The notes under the pieces are model-generated. The model saw nothing but the letters and a program-made list of their open reading frames with translations. It was not told the DNA's origin and searched no databases. A stretch of DNA of 64,000 bases from Antilocapra americana (Eukaryota; Chordata; Mammalia; Artiodactyla; Antilocapridae), in assembly GCA_007570785.1 (NCBI GenBank), contig ML664159.1:1077814-1141813 (forward strand). Reading direction: 5' to 3'. Made by a program: the position numbers and the translations under genes. This document shows, piece after piece, positions 1 to 10,539 of the stretch; position 1 is the first letter of the stretch; every line of letters begins with the position of its first letter.

Positions 1-507
1 AAAGGAAACAAAAGAGACCATAGCAAAAATCAACAAAGCCAAAAGCTGGTTCTTTGAGAAGATAAATAAAATTGACAAACCATTGGCCAGACTCATCAAG
101 AAACAAAGGGAGAAGAACCAAATCAACAGAATTAGAAAAGAAAACGGAGAGATCACAACAGAAAACACAGAAATACAAAGGATCATAAGAGACTATTATC
201 AGCAACTATATGCAAATAAACTGGACAACCTGGGTGAAATGGACAAATTCCTAGAAAAGTGCAATTTTCCAAGACTAAACCAGGAAGAGATAGATAATAT
301 TAATAGACCCATCACAAGCACGGAAATTGAAACCATAATCAGAAATCTTCCAAAAAACAAAAGCCCAGGACCAGATGGCTTCACAGCTGAATTCTACCAA
401 AAATTTAGCGAAGAGCTAACACCTATTCTACTCAAACTCTTCCAGAAAATTGCAGAGGAAGGTAAACTTCCAAACTCATTCTACGAGGCCACCATCACCC
501 TAATTTC
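1..507 (+). mobile_element. L1 LINE ORF2 fragment, truncated at both ends
   Basis: The frame is open from base 2 to the stop at 515-517. It reads as L1 ORF2 between the endonuclease and the start of the reverse transcriptase, including the conserved [12 protein letters not shown] segment near 361-381. The match ends abruptly near 505, just after the codons that would lead into the RT core, and unrelated T-rich sequence follows. The element also continues to the left of the window. The absence of stops over about 170 codons suggests a fairly young copy. Loss of the 3' part is unusual for L1, which normally truncates at its 5' end, so a later deletion or rearrangement at about 505 is inferred. 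Confidence 0.85.
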
Positions 508-1026
508 TTTTTTTTAAATTGAGCACTTTGGGCATTCTTTAATCAGGGTAGGTTTTGTATTATTTAACTTAAGATACGAGCTATATGACATAAACACAAT
601 CTACCTTGTAGAGCACAAGGAGGTACCTTAAATAGACAGGCAGTCATTGTCCAGAGCAACCAAAGCTGAGGAGAAGTGAGAGGTCAGAGATTAACTAGAA
701 GAAGCTTTCCATACATAATAAGACACTGTGGTTGTAAAAGAACATTGGCTTTAAATATGAACCCAAATTGTAATGATATGGGCTGATGTTCCTAACTACT
801 ATCACTGCTGTATATGGAGCTACTTTTACATGGGCAGCTCCATATATATAGTGCCTTCCAGGATGAATAAGGAAGGGCTGATATTTTTAAGCCACTCAGG
901 AGCTTCTAGCTGATTCACTTAATGAATCAAGGAGTGCTAGAGCAGGAAAGTATGCTAGATATCATATAGTCCACCTCTCATTTTTTAGAAGTGAAACTGA
1001 GGCTCACAGTTTAAATACTCTGTTTC
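508..1026. other. Intergenic, no recognised feature
   Basis: Unique-looking AT-rich sequence lies between the L1 fragment and the next retroposon end. I see no coding potential, RNA gene or clear repeat here. Confidence 0.5.
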
Positions 1027-1162
1027 AAAAATCTGGAGGGAGGTGCGAGGGGGGTTCTGGAAGGGGAACGCATGTATACCCATGGCGGATTCATGTCAAT
1101 GTATGGCAAAACCAACACAATAATATAAAGAAAATAAACAAATAAATAAAAGAGAAAAAAAA
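1027..1162 (+). mobile_element. Retroposon 3' end with A-rich tail (ruminant L1-type 3' UTR)
   Basis: A G-rich stretch is followed by a block ending in an AATAAA-rich, A-rich tail. The same block recurs at 54012-54212 with near-identical wording, which shows it is a dispersed repeat. I recognise it as the 3' end of a ruminant L1-type element, but the family name is from memory. Confidence 0.6.
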
Positions 1163-1267
1163 ATCAACTTGCAAAGACTATGTAATGACAGAAAACAAGC
1201 ATTTTCCAGTATTTATTTCTTAAAGAAATATATAAAATAATGACACAGTCTCATTTATAAAGTAACA

Positions 1268-1485
1268 TGCTGTTGTTGTTGATTAGTTGCTAAGCTGTGT
1301 CTGACTCTTTGAGACTCCATAGACTGTAGCCCACCAGGTTTCTCTATCCATGGGATTTTCCAGACAAGAATACTAGAGTGGGTTGCCATTTCCTTCTGCA
1401 GGGGATCTTCACAACTCAGAGATTGAACCTGCGTCTCCTGCATTGGGAGGCAAGTTCTTTACCATTGAGTCATCAAGGAAGCCCC
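1268..1485 (-). mobile_element. Bov-tA SINE, antisense
   Basis: This is the typical tRNA-derived ruminant SINE read backwards. It starts with a TTG-rich tail complement and ends at the tRNA-like head (GGAAGCCCC). The same body recurs at least ten more times in this window, on both strands. Confidence 0.85.
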
Positions 1486-1785
1486 AAAATAATACATATA
1501 GAGAGTACAGAATGTACATTGAAAGGAAATGATAGCACAAATGAACACAGACGATTATTGCCTTCTTTGCATTTTCTGATGTTTCCTATGTCCTAGAAAT
1601 AAATAATATGTGCTGTTATGATTGATCCCAAGGTTGGGCACCCTATACTTGTTTGCTCATCTCTCCTTGCTTACCAATTGCCAATAGTGAAGGCACCCCC
1701 ATGTAAACTTTCATTTACTGTGGAGCACAGTTTTAAAGTAATTAGGATAAATATTAAAGTAGCTTTTCCAAAATTTCAGTCATTT

Positions 1786-1826
1786 GTGTGTGTGTGTATA
1801 TACACACATACATATATATATATATG
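1786..1826. repeat. (TG)n/(TA)n microsatellite
   Basis: Alternating TG then CA/TA dinucleotides form a low-complexity tract immediately before an antisense L1 3' UTR remnant. Confidence 0.8.
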
Positions 1827-1827
1827 G

Positions 1828-2015
1828 AGGAAAATGGCTTTACAATGTTGTGTTGATTGCTGCTTGTACAACATGAATCAGCTGTAAATATATATATATC
1901 CCCACCTTTGAGCCTCCCTCCCGTCCACCCCCATCCCACCCCTCTAGGCTCTAGGTCATCTCTGAGCACTGAGCTGAGTTCCCTGTGCTATACAACTGCT
2001 TTCTGCTAGCCACAT
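1828..2015 (-). mobile_element. Old L1 3' UTR remnant, antisense
   Basis: The wording around 'gctttacaatgttgtgttg' and 'agttccctgtgctatac' is the antisense 3' UTR common to artiodactyl L1s. Related remnants in this window are at 18253-18345, 42155-42335, 57395-57475 and 61345-61475. Confidence 0.65.
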
Positions 2016-2099
2016 TTGTATATTATGTTAGTGAGTTTGGCATATCTGAGTATCAATTGAATATTACCTTATTGAAACTTTTTAAAAATTATTTTTAAT

Positions 2100-2935
2100 A
2101 GACACTTTAACAAGTTAGATATAAGGATTAAAAAAATGGCACATGGAAAGATTCAACGTCACTAGTGCTTAAAAAATATATAAATTGAAATCACAATGAG
2201 GCATTACTAAGTATCTGATCCAATACCTAAAATTAAAAGATTGACCATGCCAGTGTTGGCAAGGATATGAACCAAACAGAACACTTGTACACTGCTGGTG
2301 AAAAGAAAGAAAGCTGCAGCCACTTTGGAAAACAGTTTGACAGTTTGTTGAAAAATTAAACATGACTACCATATCCAATCATTGTACTCCTAGGTATTTA
2401 TCCAAGAGACATGAAAGCATATGCTCATAAAAAGATTTGTACATGAATTTTCATAGCAGTTTTATTTGTAGTAGCCTAAATGGGAAACAGCACAAAGACT
2501 AATGGATAAGCAAACTGTGGTATATCCATACAATGGAATACCACTCAACAATTTAAAAAAAAGAATGGATTTTTGCTATTAAATGGATGAATAATTATTT
2601 TAATTAAAAAAGCAAGGCAAAAAAATGAGTATACTTTTATAAATCTAAGTAACTACATATTAATAAGTATACATATATATATGTGATTACAGTTACCTAA
2701 AATTCTAGAAAGTGAAAACTACCATATAGTGACAGAGAGCCAATTAAATGTTGCCTGAGGATAAGAAAAAGATAGAGGAAGGCAGGAGAGAAAGATTATC
2801 AAGAGGCAGAAGGATTTTTTGAGAGTGATGGATAAATTTATTATCTTGCAGTGATTCTTCTGTTGATATGTACATATGCCAAAATTTATCAAGTTGTACA
2901 CTTAAATATATGTCAATTAAACATTAATAAAGTTG
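2100..2935 (+). mobile_element. Old L1M-type 3' end
   Basis: It carries the recognisable L1 3' sequence in which a 'one-to-two base pair mismatch' degree of decay is seen throughout: the 'ggtatatccatacaatggaatacca' block near 2520, then a decayed 3' UTR ending in 'gtacacttaaatatatgtcaattaaa'. No frame is open, and it is an ancient, inactive copy. Confidence 0.65.
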
Positions 2936-5900
2936 CTGAAGTGAAAATAACCACCCCCTTAAACTTGGATACCATAAGCTTGCCTCATACAGTATCATCA
3001 ATGTTATTAATCACCTACTTTGCTTGAAGTCTCTGTACTTTTAAACACCTTTCCCGTTCTAGTTGGCCCACCACACACTTAACAAGTTTTACTAAATTTA
3101 GCATAGCACGAGTAACCTTTGAGACCACAGAAGTTTGCAGCAGTAGGGAGTTATTGAAAGTTTTTGAACAGCTGAGGAGTGAAATAATCTGAGCTTCTCT
3201 TTGAAACAATCAACCAAAGAGTAAAGTGAACAATAAATTGGCATAAAGAAAAGATGAGATTGTGCATTTGTAAGAATAATAGTTAAAATGTTAGTATAAT
3301 AATTCAGAAAAAATAAGAGCATTCATGCTGGTTAATGTTAGCTTTGGAACGGGGCATAGGGGAAGAATTCAGCAGGTCCTATAGAGGTAAAAACACTAGG
3401 ACTAGGAAACCTATTGTATGGTTAGTAGTAAAGAAGTCATTAAAGATCACTGGAATGTGTAAAGCCTAGGTGAACTGGGACAATGGTGATTCTATAAAGT
3501 GTATGGGTTCATAAGAGCATGGGTATGTGGAGTGTCCTGCAGATGGAAAGAAAAGTGGGTCTACCACTCAGGAAATGCACTGGACAGACTGACATCAGTT
3601 TGGTAGTTGTCTGTCATGAGATCACAGCTGAGATAATGGGAATGGATAAATATAATCAAGGAAGAAACGGTAGAGAGATGAAGAGAAGGAAAGATGCTTT
3701 GTTTACGAGACACACAGAGGGAAAAGAGGACGGGGGAGGCCAGTGTAGGCACAGTGTTAGCATAGCATGGCAGCAGCTGAGAGTTACAAGTTCAAGAAAT
3801 ATGTGTTAATGATTTCAGGAGAAGAAATAATGGAGAAATTTGAAGGCTTTCAGTAAGAGAGTGGACAACTCAGAGTTGAGAGCTTTGTCCAGGCCCAGGA
3901 TAAGGCTAGAGGGAAGATGAACATCCTTGTAATTGAAGAGCTCTAACCTGACCCTTTTTCTCTGAGGCACTTTAGAGGAGTATTAATTTCTTGCTAGAAT
4001 GTGAAATGGTGCCCTAGCAATTTATTGAAGATACTGGAGGAGGAGAGAAATTGTACTTTATGGAGAAATCTTTTTTGCTTTTATATTAACACCTACTTCA
4101 AAGAGTTCCTGGAGAAATTAATCTAGCCCTGAATTCCTTAGCAGAAAGAAACTCATTGAGTTTCAGGTGAGTAAGAAGCAATACCATCAGATTAACAAGC
4201 TGAGAATAGATTCCATTACCTTCAGCTATTTTAATACCCAGATACTGACTCAACTTGGCAAGAATGAGACTGAACCCATTCCTTATCTTTGTGATGTCAG
4301 GCAACCCCAGCAAAAACACCTCTTTGGGATTTGCCTTCCTACCCAGCTCCAGAAGCAGCCGGAAATGAGCATAAGCAGAGAGAACAGGAAGAGATTATTT
4401 TCCCTTTGGAATGTAACTGCCACCTCTACCCAAAACCAACAGATATCACAGGTGAACGAGGGGAAGAGACAATAATTTGTTATAAAATACAGTTAGTTTG
4501 ATAGAAGCAAAAACATGACAGACCAAAATGTTTGATATTTCTGAAGCTCTCAATTACATCAATTTTGCCCTAGTGAAATCTTTTTAATTTTCCTGGCATA
4601 GTTTTGAAAGTTATAAAGCGTTAATGTGTATTGAACAAACTTGTGTAGTAATATTCCCAAATCACTACACTTGAAAAGATTTTTTACATTAAAAAGTATC
4701 TTCTAGCAATGAGCAGTTGGTTTTATTTAGGAATTAGCATTCAGAAATTTTAAACATTATTAAAATATACACTAAAAGCCACTAAGTACATACATCTGCT
4801 TGTACAGATCAGATTGAATTTTTTAAAGTTTTCTTTACTATTGAATTTAAAGAATGTAGGTATATGTAATAATCTGATTGGTAAGAATGACTGCCTGGTG
4901 GAAAGGATTAAGATGGATGAGGTTAAAGATCAGCTTTATCTTTGCAAATGAATTGGTAGAAACTAAAGCAGAAAACATGAGTCTAAAATCAAGATATTTC
5001 TATTTCACTTGGCACTTTTCCTGGAAACATTAGGCATTCAAAAGAAGTCAGGAATCAGTTATATTTAAAATATGAGTATATCAAGGTAAGATGCCAGCTT
5101 TCCTCTTCAGGGTTTCTTAGAAGACACATTTGTTTCCTTCATCATGCTTCTCCTGGTTTTGACTATTTGTAAACATCCCTCTTCCCCCTCCACAGTCACA
5201 GTCATAAAGTACCAGATATTTAAAGGTAAACTTTGCCAAAGCTGAACAGCTGTCCCCAGTCTGGATTCTTCCTGTGGCTGTTGCTGTGTAGCATTCAACT
5301 CCCCACTCTTACCCCAGAGCCAGGGCCACAGATGTCCTCAGGAAATGCATCCGAGAGGTCTAAGGGAGGTGAATCAGATGCACATGTTGCTTGGTATGTG
5401 GTGATGGGCATCCTCAAAGTGCCGGCCTCAGGCAGGGCTCCCTCAGGCCAGAATTGGTTCCAGGCTTGTGAATGCCGAGTGAATGCCGAGTGTCTGCACA
5501 AGTTGTGCTGGAAAGCTGCCTCTCCTTCCCCTTCTCAGTACAGTGTCAATGATGGAATGTTCAAGTGTTGCTGAGACGAAACATGTAATCATCTTGGGGA
5601 TATGAAGGATGAGCACATCTTTGTAACTGAGCTTAGTCACGTTCTCATGTGAGGAGTGAGTTCCGCCTGTCCCCAGACGATTTTCCTGCCCCACAATGTC
5701 AGAACACATGGAACAGTTTAGCCAGGGAAGAGGCTCAATTCCATATTTTACAATGCAATTTTCAGTCTTCTGTAGTCAATCAAAAATTTGCTTGATGAGT
5801 GGATCTTGGTGTTACAATGTTTCTGAGCCTTATTTATATCAGATTCACAATTAACGATTGCTTTTGGCAAATAACAAATATTTAGATGTCTTGCCAGTTT

Positions 5901-6089
5901 GTCGGAAACAACAAACATCCCATTGTTATGTTATTTCATTTGACAAAAATGCGACAGTTTCAACAACTTGTTCTACATTCTATCTATAACTCACCACCAC
6001 CAAATGTTCCCTGCCTCAGCGAAGTGACAGATCCACCTACTTGCCTCAAACTACAGGAGTCATTCTAGATTCCTTCTTCTGTACCTTTA
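2936..6089. other. Intergenic, about 3.1 kb without a supported gene
   Basis: Several short open frames occur here (the longest, at 5233-5574, has 113 codons), but none has convincing domain character, splice context or conserved wording. Parts of 3100-3960 resemble heavily decayed antisense L2-type LINE sequence. An 11-bp direct repeat occurs near 5468-5490. Otherwise I see nothing. Confidence 0.45.
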
Positions 6090-6455
6090 ATATTAAAAAA
6101 AATCCGAAGTCCTATAATTCCACCTCAAAAATCTCTCCTTTGATTGCCTTAGATCATTTGCTTTTAAGACACCTCTCATAAGAAGTATTACACTAGCTTC
6201 CTAACAGTTCTCTCTGCCTCCACTTTTGCCTCCTCCAGCCGTGCTTCCCATTACCATCCATGCAGCAGAGGTATTCTCATGTACCACTCTGATATGATTG
6301 CTCCCTTGTACAGATTTTACCATGCTTTCTACTGCATGCCAAATGTAAACAGTTTGTAACACAGATTTCCTCATTATCTGGTTCCTACCTCTTCAGTCTT
6401 CTCTTGAGAAACTTCCTCATCTCTCCTCCCACCCTATGCCTTTTACACTTCAGAA
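6090..6455 (+). mobile_element. Decayed L2-type LINE remnant
   Basis: The CT-rich wording (cctcctaacagtctctctgcctccac type) matches the sense strand of the L2 reverse-transcriptase region as I know it. It is heavily mutated and directly abuts the younger BovB. Family assignment is moderate. Confidence 0.5.
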
Positions 6456-6461
6456 ATAGTA

Positions 6462-8075
6462 GCAGAAGATATTAAGAAGAGGTGGCAAGAATACACAGAA
6501 AACTGTACAAAAAAGATCTTCATGACTCAGATAATCATGATGGTGTGATTACTCACCTAGAGCCAGACATCCTGGAATGTGAAGTCAAGTGAGCCTTAGA
6601 AAGCATCGCTACAAACAAAGCTAGTGGAGGTGATGGAATTCCAGATGAGCTATTTCAAATCCTGAAAGATGACACTGGGAAAGTGCTGCACTCAAAAGGG
6701 CAGCAAATTTGGAAAACTCAGCAATGGCCACAGGACTGGAAAACGTCAGTTTTCATTCCAATCCCAAAGAAATACAATGCCAAAGAATGCTCAAACTACC
6801 ACACAATTGCACTCACCTCACATGCTAATAAAGTAATGCTCAAAATTCTCCAAGCCAGGCTTCAGCAATACATGAACTGTGAACTTCCAGATGTTCAAGC
6901 TGGTTTTAGAAATTCCAGAGGAACCAGAGATCAAATTGCCAACATCCACTGGATCATTGAAAAAGCAAAAGAGTTCCAGAAAAACATCTATTTCTGCTTT
7001 ATTGACTATGCCAAAGCCTTTGACTGTGTGGATCACCATAAACTGTGGAAATTCTAAAAGAGATGAGAATATCAGACCACTTGACCTGTCTCTTGAGAAA
7101 CCTGTATGCAGGTCAGGAAGCACAGTTAGAACTGGACATGGAACAACAGACTGGTTCCAAATAGGAACCACATCAAGGAGTACATCAAGGCTGTATATTG
7201 TCACCCTGCTTATTTAATTTGTATGCAGAGTACATTATGAGAAACGCTGGGCTGGAAGAAGCACAAGCTGGAATCAAGTTTGCTGGGAGAAATATCAATA
7301 ACTTCAAATATGCAGATGACACCACCCTTATGGCAGAAAGTGAAGAGGAACTAAACAGCCTCTTGATGAAAGTGAAAGAGGAGAGTGAAAAAGTTGGCTT
7401 AAAGCTCAACATTCATAAAACTAAGATCATGGCATCTGGTCCCATCACTTCATGAGAGATAGATGGAGAAACAGTGGAAACAGTGTCAGACTTTATTTTT
7501 CTGGGCTCCAAAATCACTGCAGATGGTGATTGCAGCCATGAGATTAAAAGACGCTTACTCCTTGGAAGGAAAGTTATAATCAACATAGATAGCATATTGA
7601 AAAACAGAGACATTCCTTTACCAACAAAGGTCCATCTAGTCAAGGCTATGGTTTTTCTAGTGGTCACGTATGGATGTGAGAGTTGGATGGTGAAGAAAGC
7701 TGAGCGCTGAAGAATTGATGCTTTTCAACTATGGTGTTGGAGAAGACTTTTGAGATTCCCTTGGACTTCAAAGAGATCCAACCAGTCCTGAGTGTTCACT
7801 GGAAGAACTGATGTTGAAGCTGAAACTCCAGTACTTTGGCCACCTCATGTGAAGAGTTGATTCATTGGAATAGACCCTAATGCTGGGAAGGGTTGAGGGC
7901 AGGAGAAGAAAGGGATGACAGAGGATGAGATGACTGGATGGCATCACCGACTCGATGGACATGAGTTTGAGCAATCTCTGAGAGTTGGTGATGGACAGGG
8001 AGGCCTGGTGTGCTGCAGTCCATGCGGTTGCAAAGAGTCAGACACAACTGAGCAATCGAACTGAACTGAAATGAT
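6462..8075 (+). mobile_element. BovB (RTE-type) LINE, 5'-truncated and frameshifted
   Basis: About 1.6 kb of the BovB reverse-transcriptase frame runs from upstream of the RT core to the 3' end with its short ACTGAA-type tail. The catalytic YADD box is at 7309-7320. The frame is broken: an in-frame stop follows a deletion near 7053, the region 7145-7200 is shifted and partly duplicated, another stop is at 7453, and one lies near 7708. The copy is therefore incapable of autonomous movement. It lies in intergenic DNA 8.7 kb upstream of the MME CpG island and in the same orientation. Confidence 0.92.
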
Positions 8076-8771
8076 TGGCCAGTAAAAAATTTTATTGGCC
8101 AGTGCTAGTTAAATGTAAAGTTTGTGGTTATCTTTTCAATGGAAATTAATAGAATTTCTGTCAGAAAAAGTTTATTTGTATTGTTTTAAACAATGATTAC
8201 TTTGATTCCTATTAATTTCCTACAAATTAAATATTTGAATGCATGTACTTTCCTATCAGTTTCCAAAAATAAATAACTTTGCAGAGTTATAAAATAGCAT
8301 GGCCAATAAAGAGTCAACCAAAGTTGTACAGACTAACAGAATCAGATAGTCCTGCAGAATCTGCTCTCCAGGGATCTGCAAGCTACCGCTGGCTAGCCAA
8401 ATCCAGTAGTAGCCTGCTTTTTAGATCCCACATACAATTTTTTTACAGTTTTAAAGAGCTGTAAAAAAAGAAAAAAAAATCGCAACAAACATATGTGGAC
8501 AGCCCTAAAATATTAACTTTCTGGTCCTTTACAGAACAAGTATTCCTACTTTTGTGCTAGCCAATTCCATCAATTCCATTAAAAATAATCTCTTTTGTCT
8601 TTTACAAGGACAATTGTTTTTTCCTCCTGGCAGATTGAATAAATTAATACTCTTATCAGTGGTATGTAAGAAGTCAGGTGAGTAAAATTTGGTTTTATGT
8701 TGGAGTTTTGATTGATATTTACCTGTTAATTAATGAGACTGTATATCTTATTATGTGCTATGGTCATTTCT
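8076..8771. other. Intergenic, no recognised feature
   Basis: AT-rich single-copy-looking sequence. The 10-bp word attggccagt occurs twice just after the BovB end (about 8073 and 8094). No gene is supported. Confidence 0.45.
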
Positions 8772-9088
8772 ATTTAAAATGAAAATCGCTCAGTCTTGTC
8801 TAACTCTTTGCAACCCCATGGACTATACAGTCCATGGAATTCTCTAGGCCAGAATACTGGAATGGGAAACCTTTCCCTTCTCGAGGAGATCTTCCCAAAC
8901 TAGGAATTGAACCCAGATCTCCCACATTGCAGGTGGATTCTTTACCAGCTGAGCCACAAGGGAAGCCTACAAATGCTGTCGTGGGTAGCCTGTCCCTTCT
9001 CCAGGGGATCCTCCCAACCCAGGAATCTAACTGGGGTCTCCTGCATTGCCAGCAGATTCTTTACCAATTGAGCTATCAGGGAAGCCCA
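8772..9088 (-). mobile_element. Bov-A2/Bov-tA SINE with two monomer heads, antisense
   Basis: A full antisense SINE body ends at GGAAGCC near 8968. It is followed at once by a second partial monomer that ends again at GGGAAGCCC near 9087. The two-headed arrangement fits the dimeric Bov-A2 type or a tandem insertion. Confidence 0.8.
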
Positions 9089-10539
9089 TTTCTATTTATG
9101 TCTGTTTATGTCTCTTATTCATTTGAAGTAATTAACTTGGCTTCTATTTGCAGATCTTTATATACTCTAATAATTTTCCACTTTTATGTGTTGGAGATAT
9201 CTTTCCCTAGTGCATTACTTGTCTTTTTATTTTCTTTAGTTTTTTTTTGTGTGTGTGTGTGAGAACTTCTCCAAGCAGATGAGGGGAGGAGGCAGGTTAT
9301 ATAGAAGTTTTGCAACAAGAGGCAGATAATCTGAACATCAAAAGGCTATAGTTAACTAATGAAAACAAGATATCCTGAGCTAAGGAATTTAGTGCTTTTC
9401 TATGCATGGGAAGATGCTAGAGTCTGGGTTCACTGAAATGATTCCTTTCTTGTGCATCCCAGCTATCTGGGGTAAGTATCCTGTGTTATTTCACATCCTG
9501 AGCTTCCCTGGGGCTCACCATAGGGAGTGGCTGCAGTCCTGATGGCTGCTAGGTCACAGATATTCTTCTTCCAGAGTTTCCCTTAGGGGTCACCTTGGGC
9601 TGCAATCACTGATGACTGGGACATCCTTGTTTACTGAGATGGTGAGAAATATTTCATCTCTCCCATGTGTTTATCTTTGTTACTGTAGACAGGTCTTGTA
9701 AAGGTTACATTTTCTAAAATTTTATTTCTGCTGTATAAAGATACAATTAGCTTTTTAATACTGACTTTATATTCAATGATGCTATTACACTTTTACAAAT
9801 GCTAATAATTTTTTATTGACTGCATTCATTTTCCTATATTGATGATCATGTAGCAGGGAAGGGCCAATTTTGACTCCATGCTGAATCTGTTGCTTTGACT
9901 TTCACCATAGCTTTTGTTATATAATCTTACATAATGACCTGTTTCGAGAACACTGCCCACCTGTGAATGGCCACCTAAAAGAAGAAATTAATACATCCTC
10001 TCCTATTTTGTGAGGTAAATGGCTTTTTTACCTTACTTCCTCACCTCCTCCTCCTCCCTGATTTTAAAAAAGAAACTGACATCCAGACACTGATGAGATG
10101 GTTATTTTGTAACACTAATATGCTATCTTCTCTGTCTGATGGCTTTCTGAATAAAGTCATTACACTTTGCCTCAACACCTGGTTTGTAAACTTCTTGGCC
10201 TGTTGTCCAGTGAGCAGAGTAAGCTTGGACTTGGTAACAATCATACTATTTTTAAACAATGACAGTTTGCCATTATTTCCTTTATTCTTTCCTTTTTTTT
10301 TTCTTTTTTCCTTTTTCCTGCCATCTTTTTCCTGCCTCCTCTCTTTTTCTTTGTTAAATTTCTAACTGTATTGTCTCAGTTCTCTAAATACAACACTTAT
10401 TGTACAAATTTGTATTTCTAGCTTTTGGATCATTTTTACTGATCATTTTTACATTTATATTCAGTTTACTATTATTTTTGTTGTTTTACTTCTAAACTCA
10501 TGAATGAGTTTGATCTTAATTTTCCCTCAGATACTCTTC
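9089..10539. other. Intergenic with (TG)n and TC-rich tracts
   Basis: A (TG)n tract lies at 9249-9262 behind a T-run, and a strongly TC-rich tract at 10283-10345. The rest shows no recognisable gene. The 142-codon frame starting at 8834 is mostly translated SINE and is not a gene. Confidence 0.5.

Noticed and set aside
5233..5574. 113-codon open frame with a Ser/Pro/Cys-rich product
   Set aside because: No domain character, no promoter or splice context, and overlapping frames on the other strand are as long. Probably chance.
6683..7710. Series of reverse-transcriptase-like frames as a possible retron or novel RT system
   Set aside because: The wording is BovB LINE throughout, with frameshifts. 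It is a dead eukaryotic retrotransposon.
8834..9262. 142-codon frame
   Set aside because: It is a translated antisense SINE followed by T-rich sequence.
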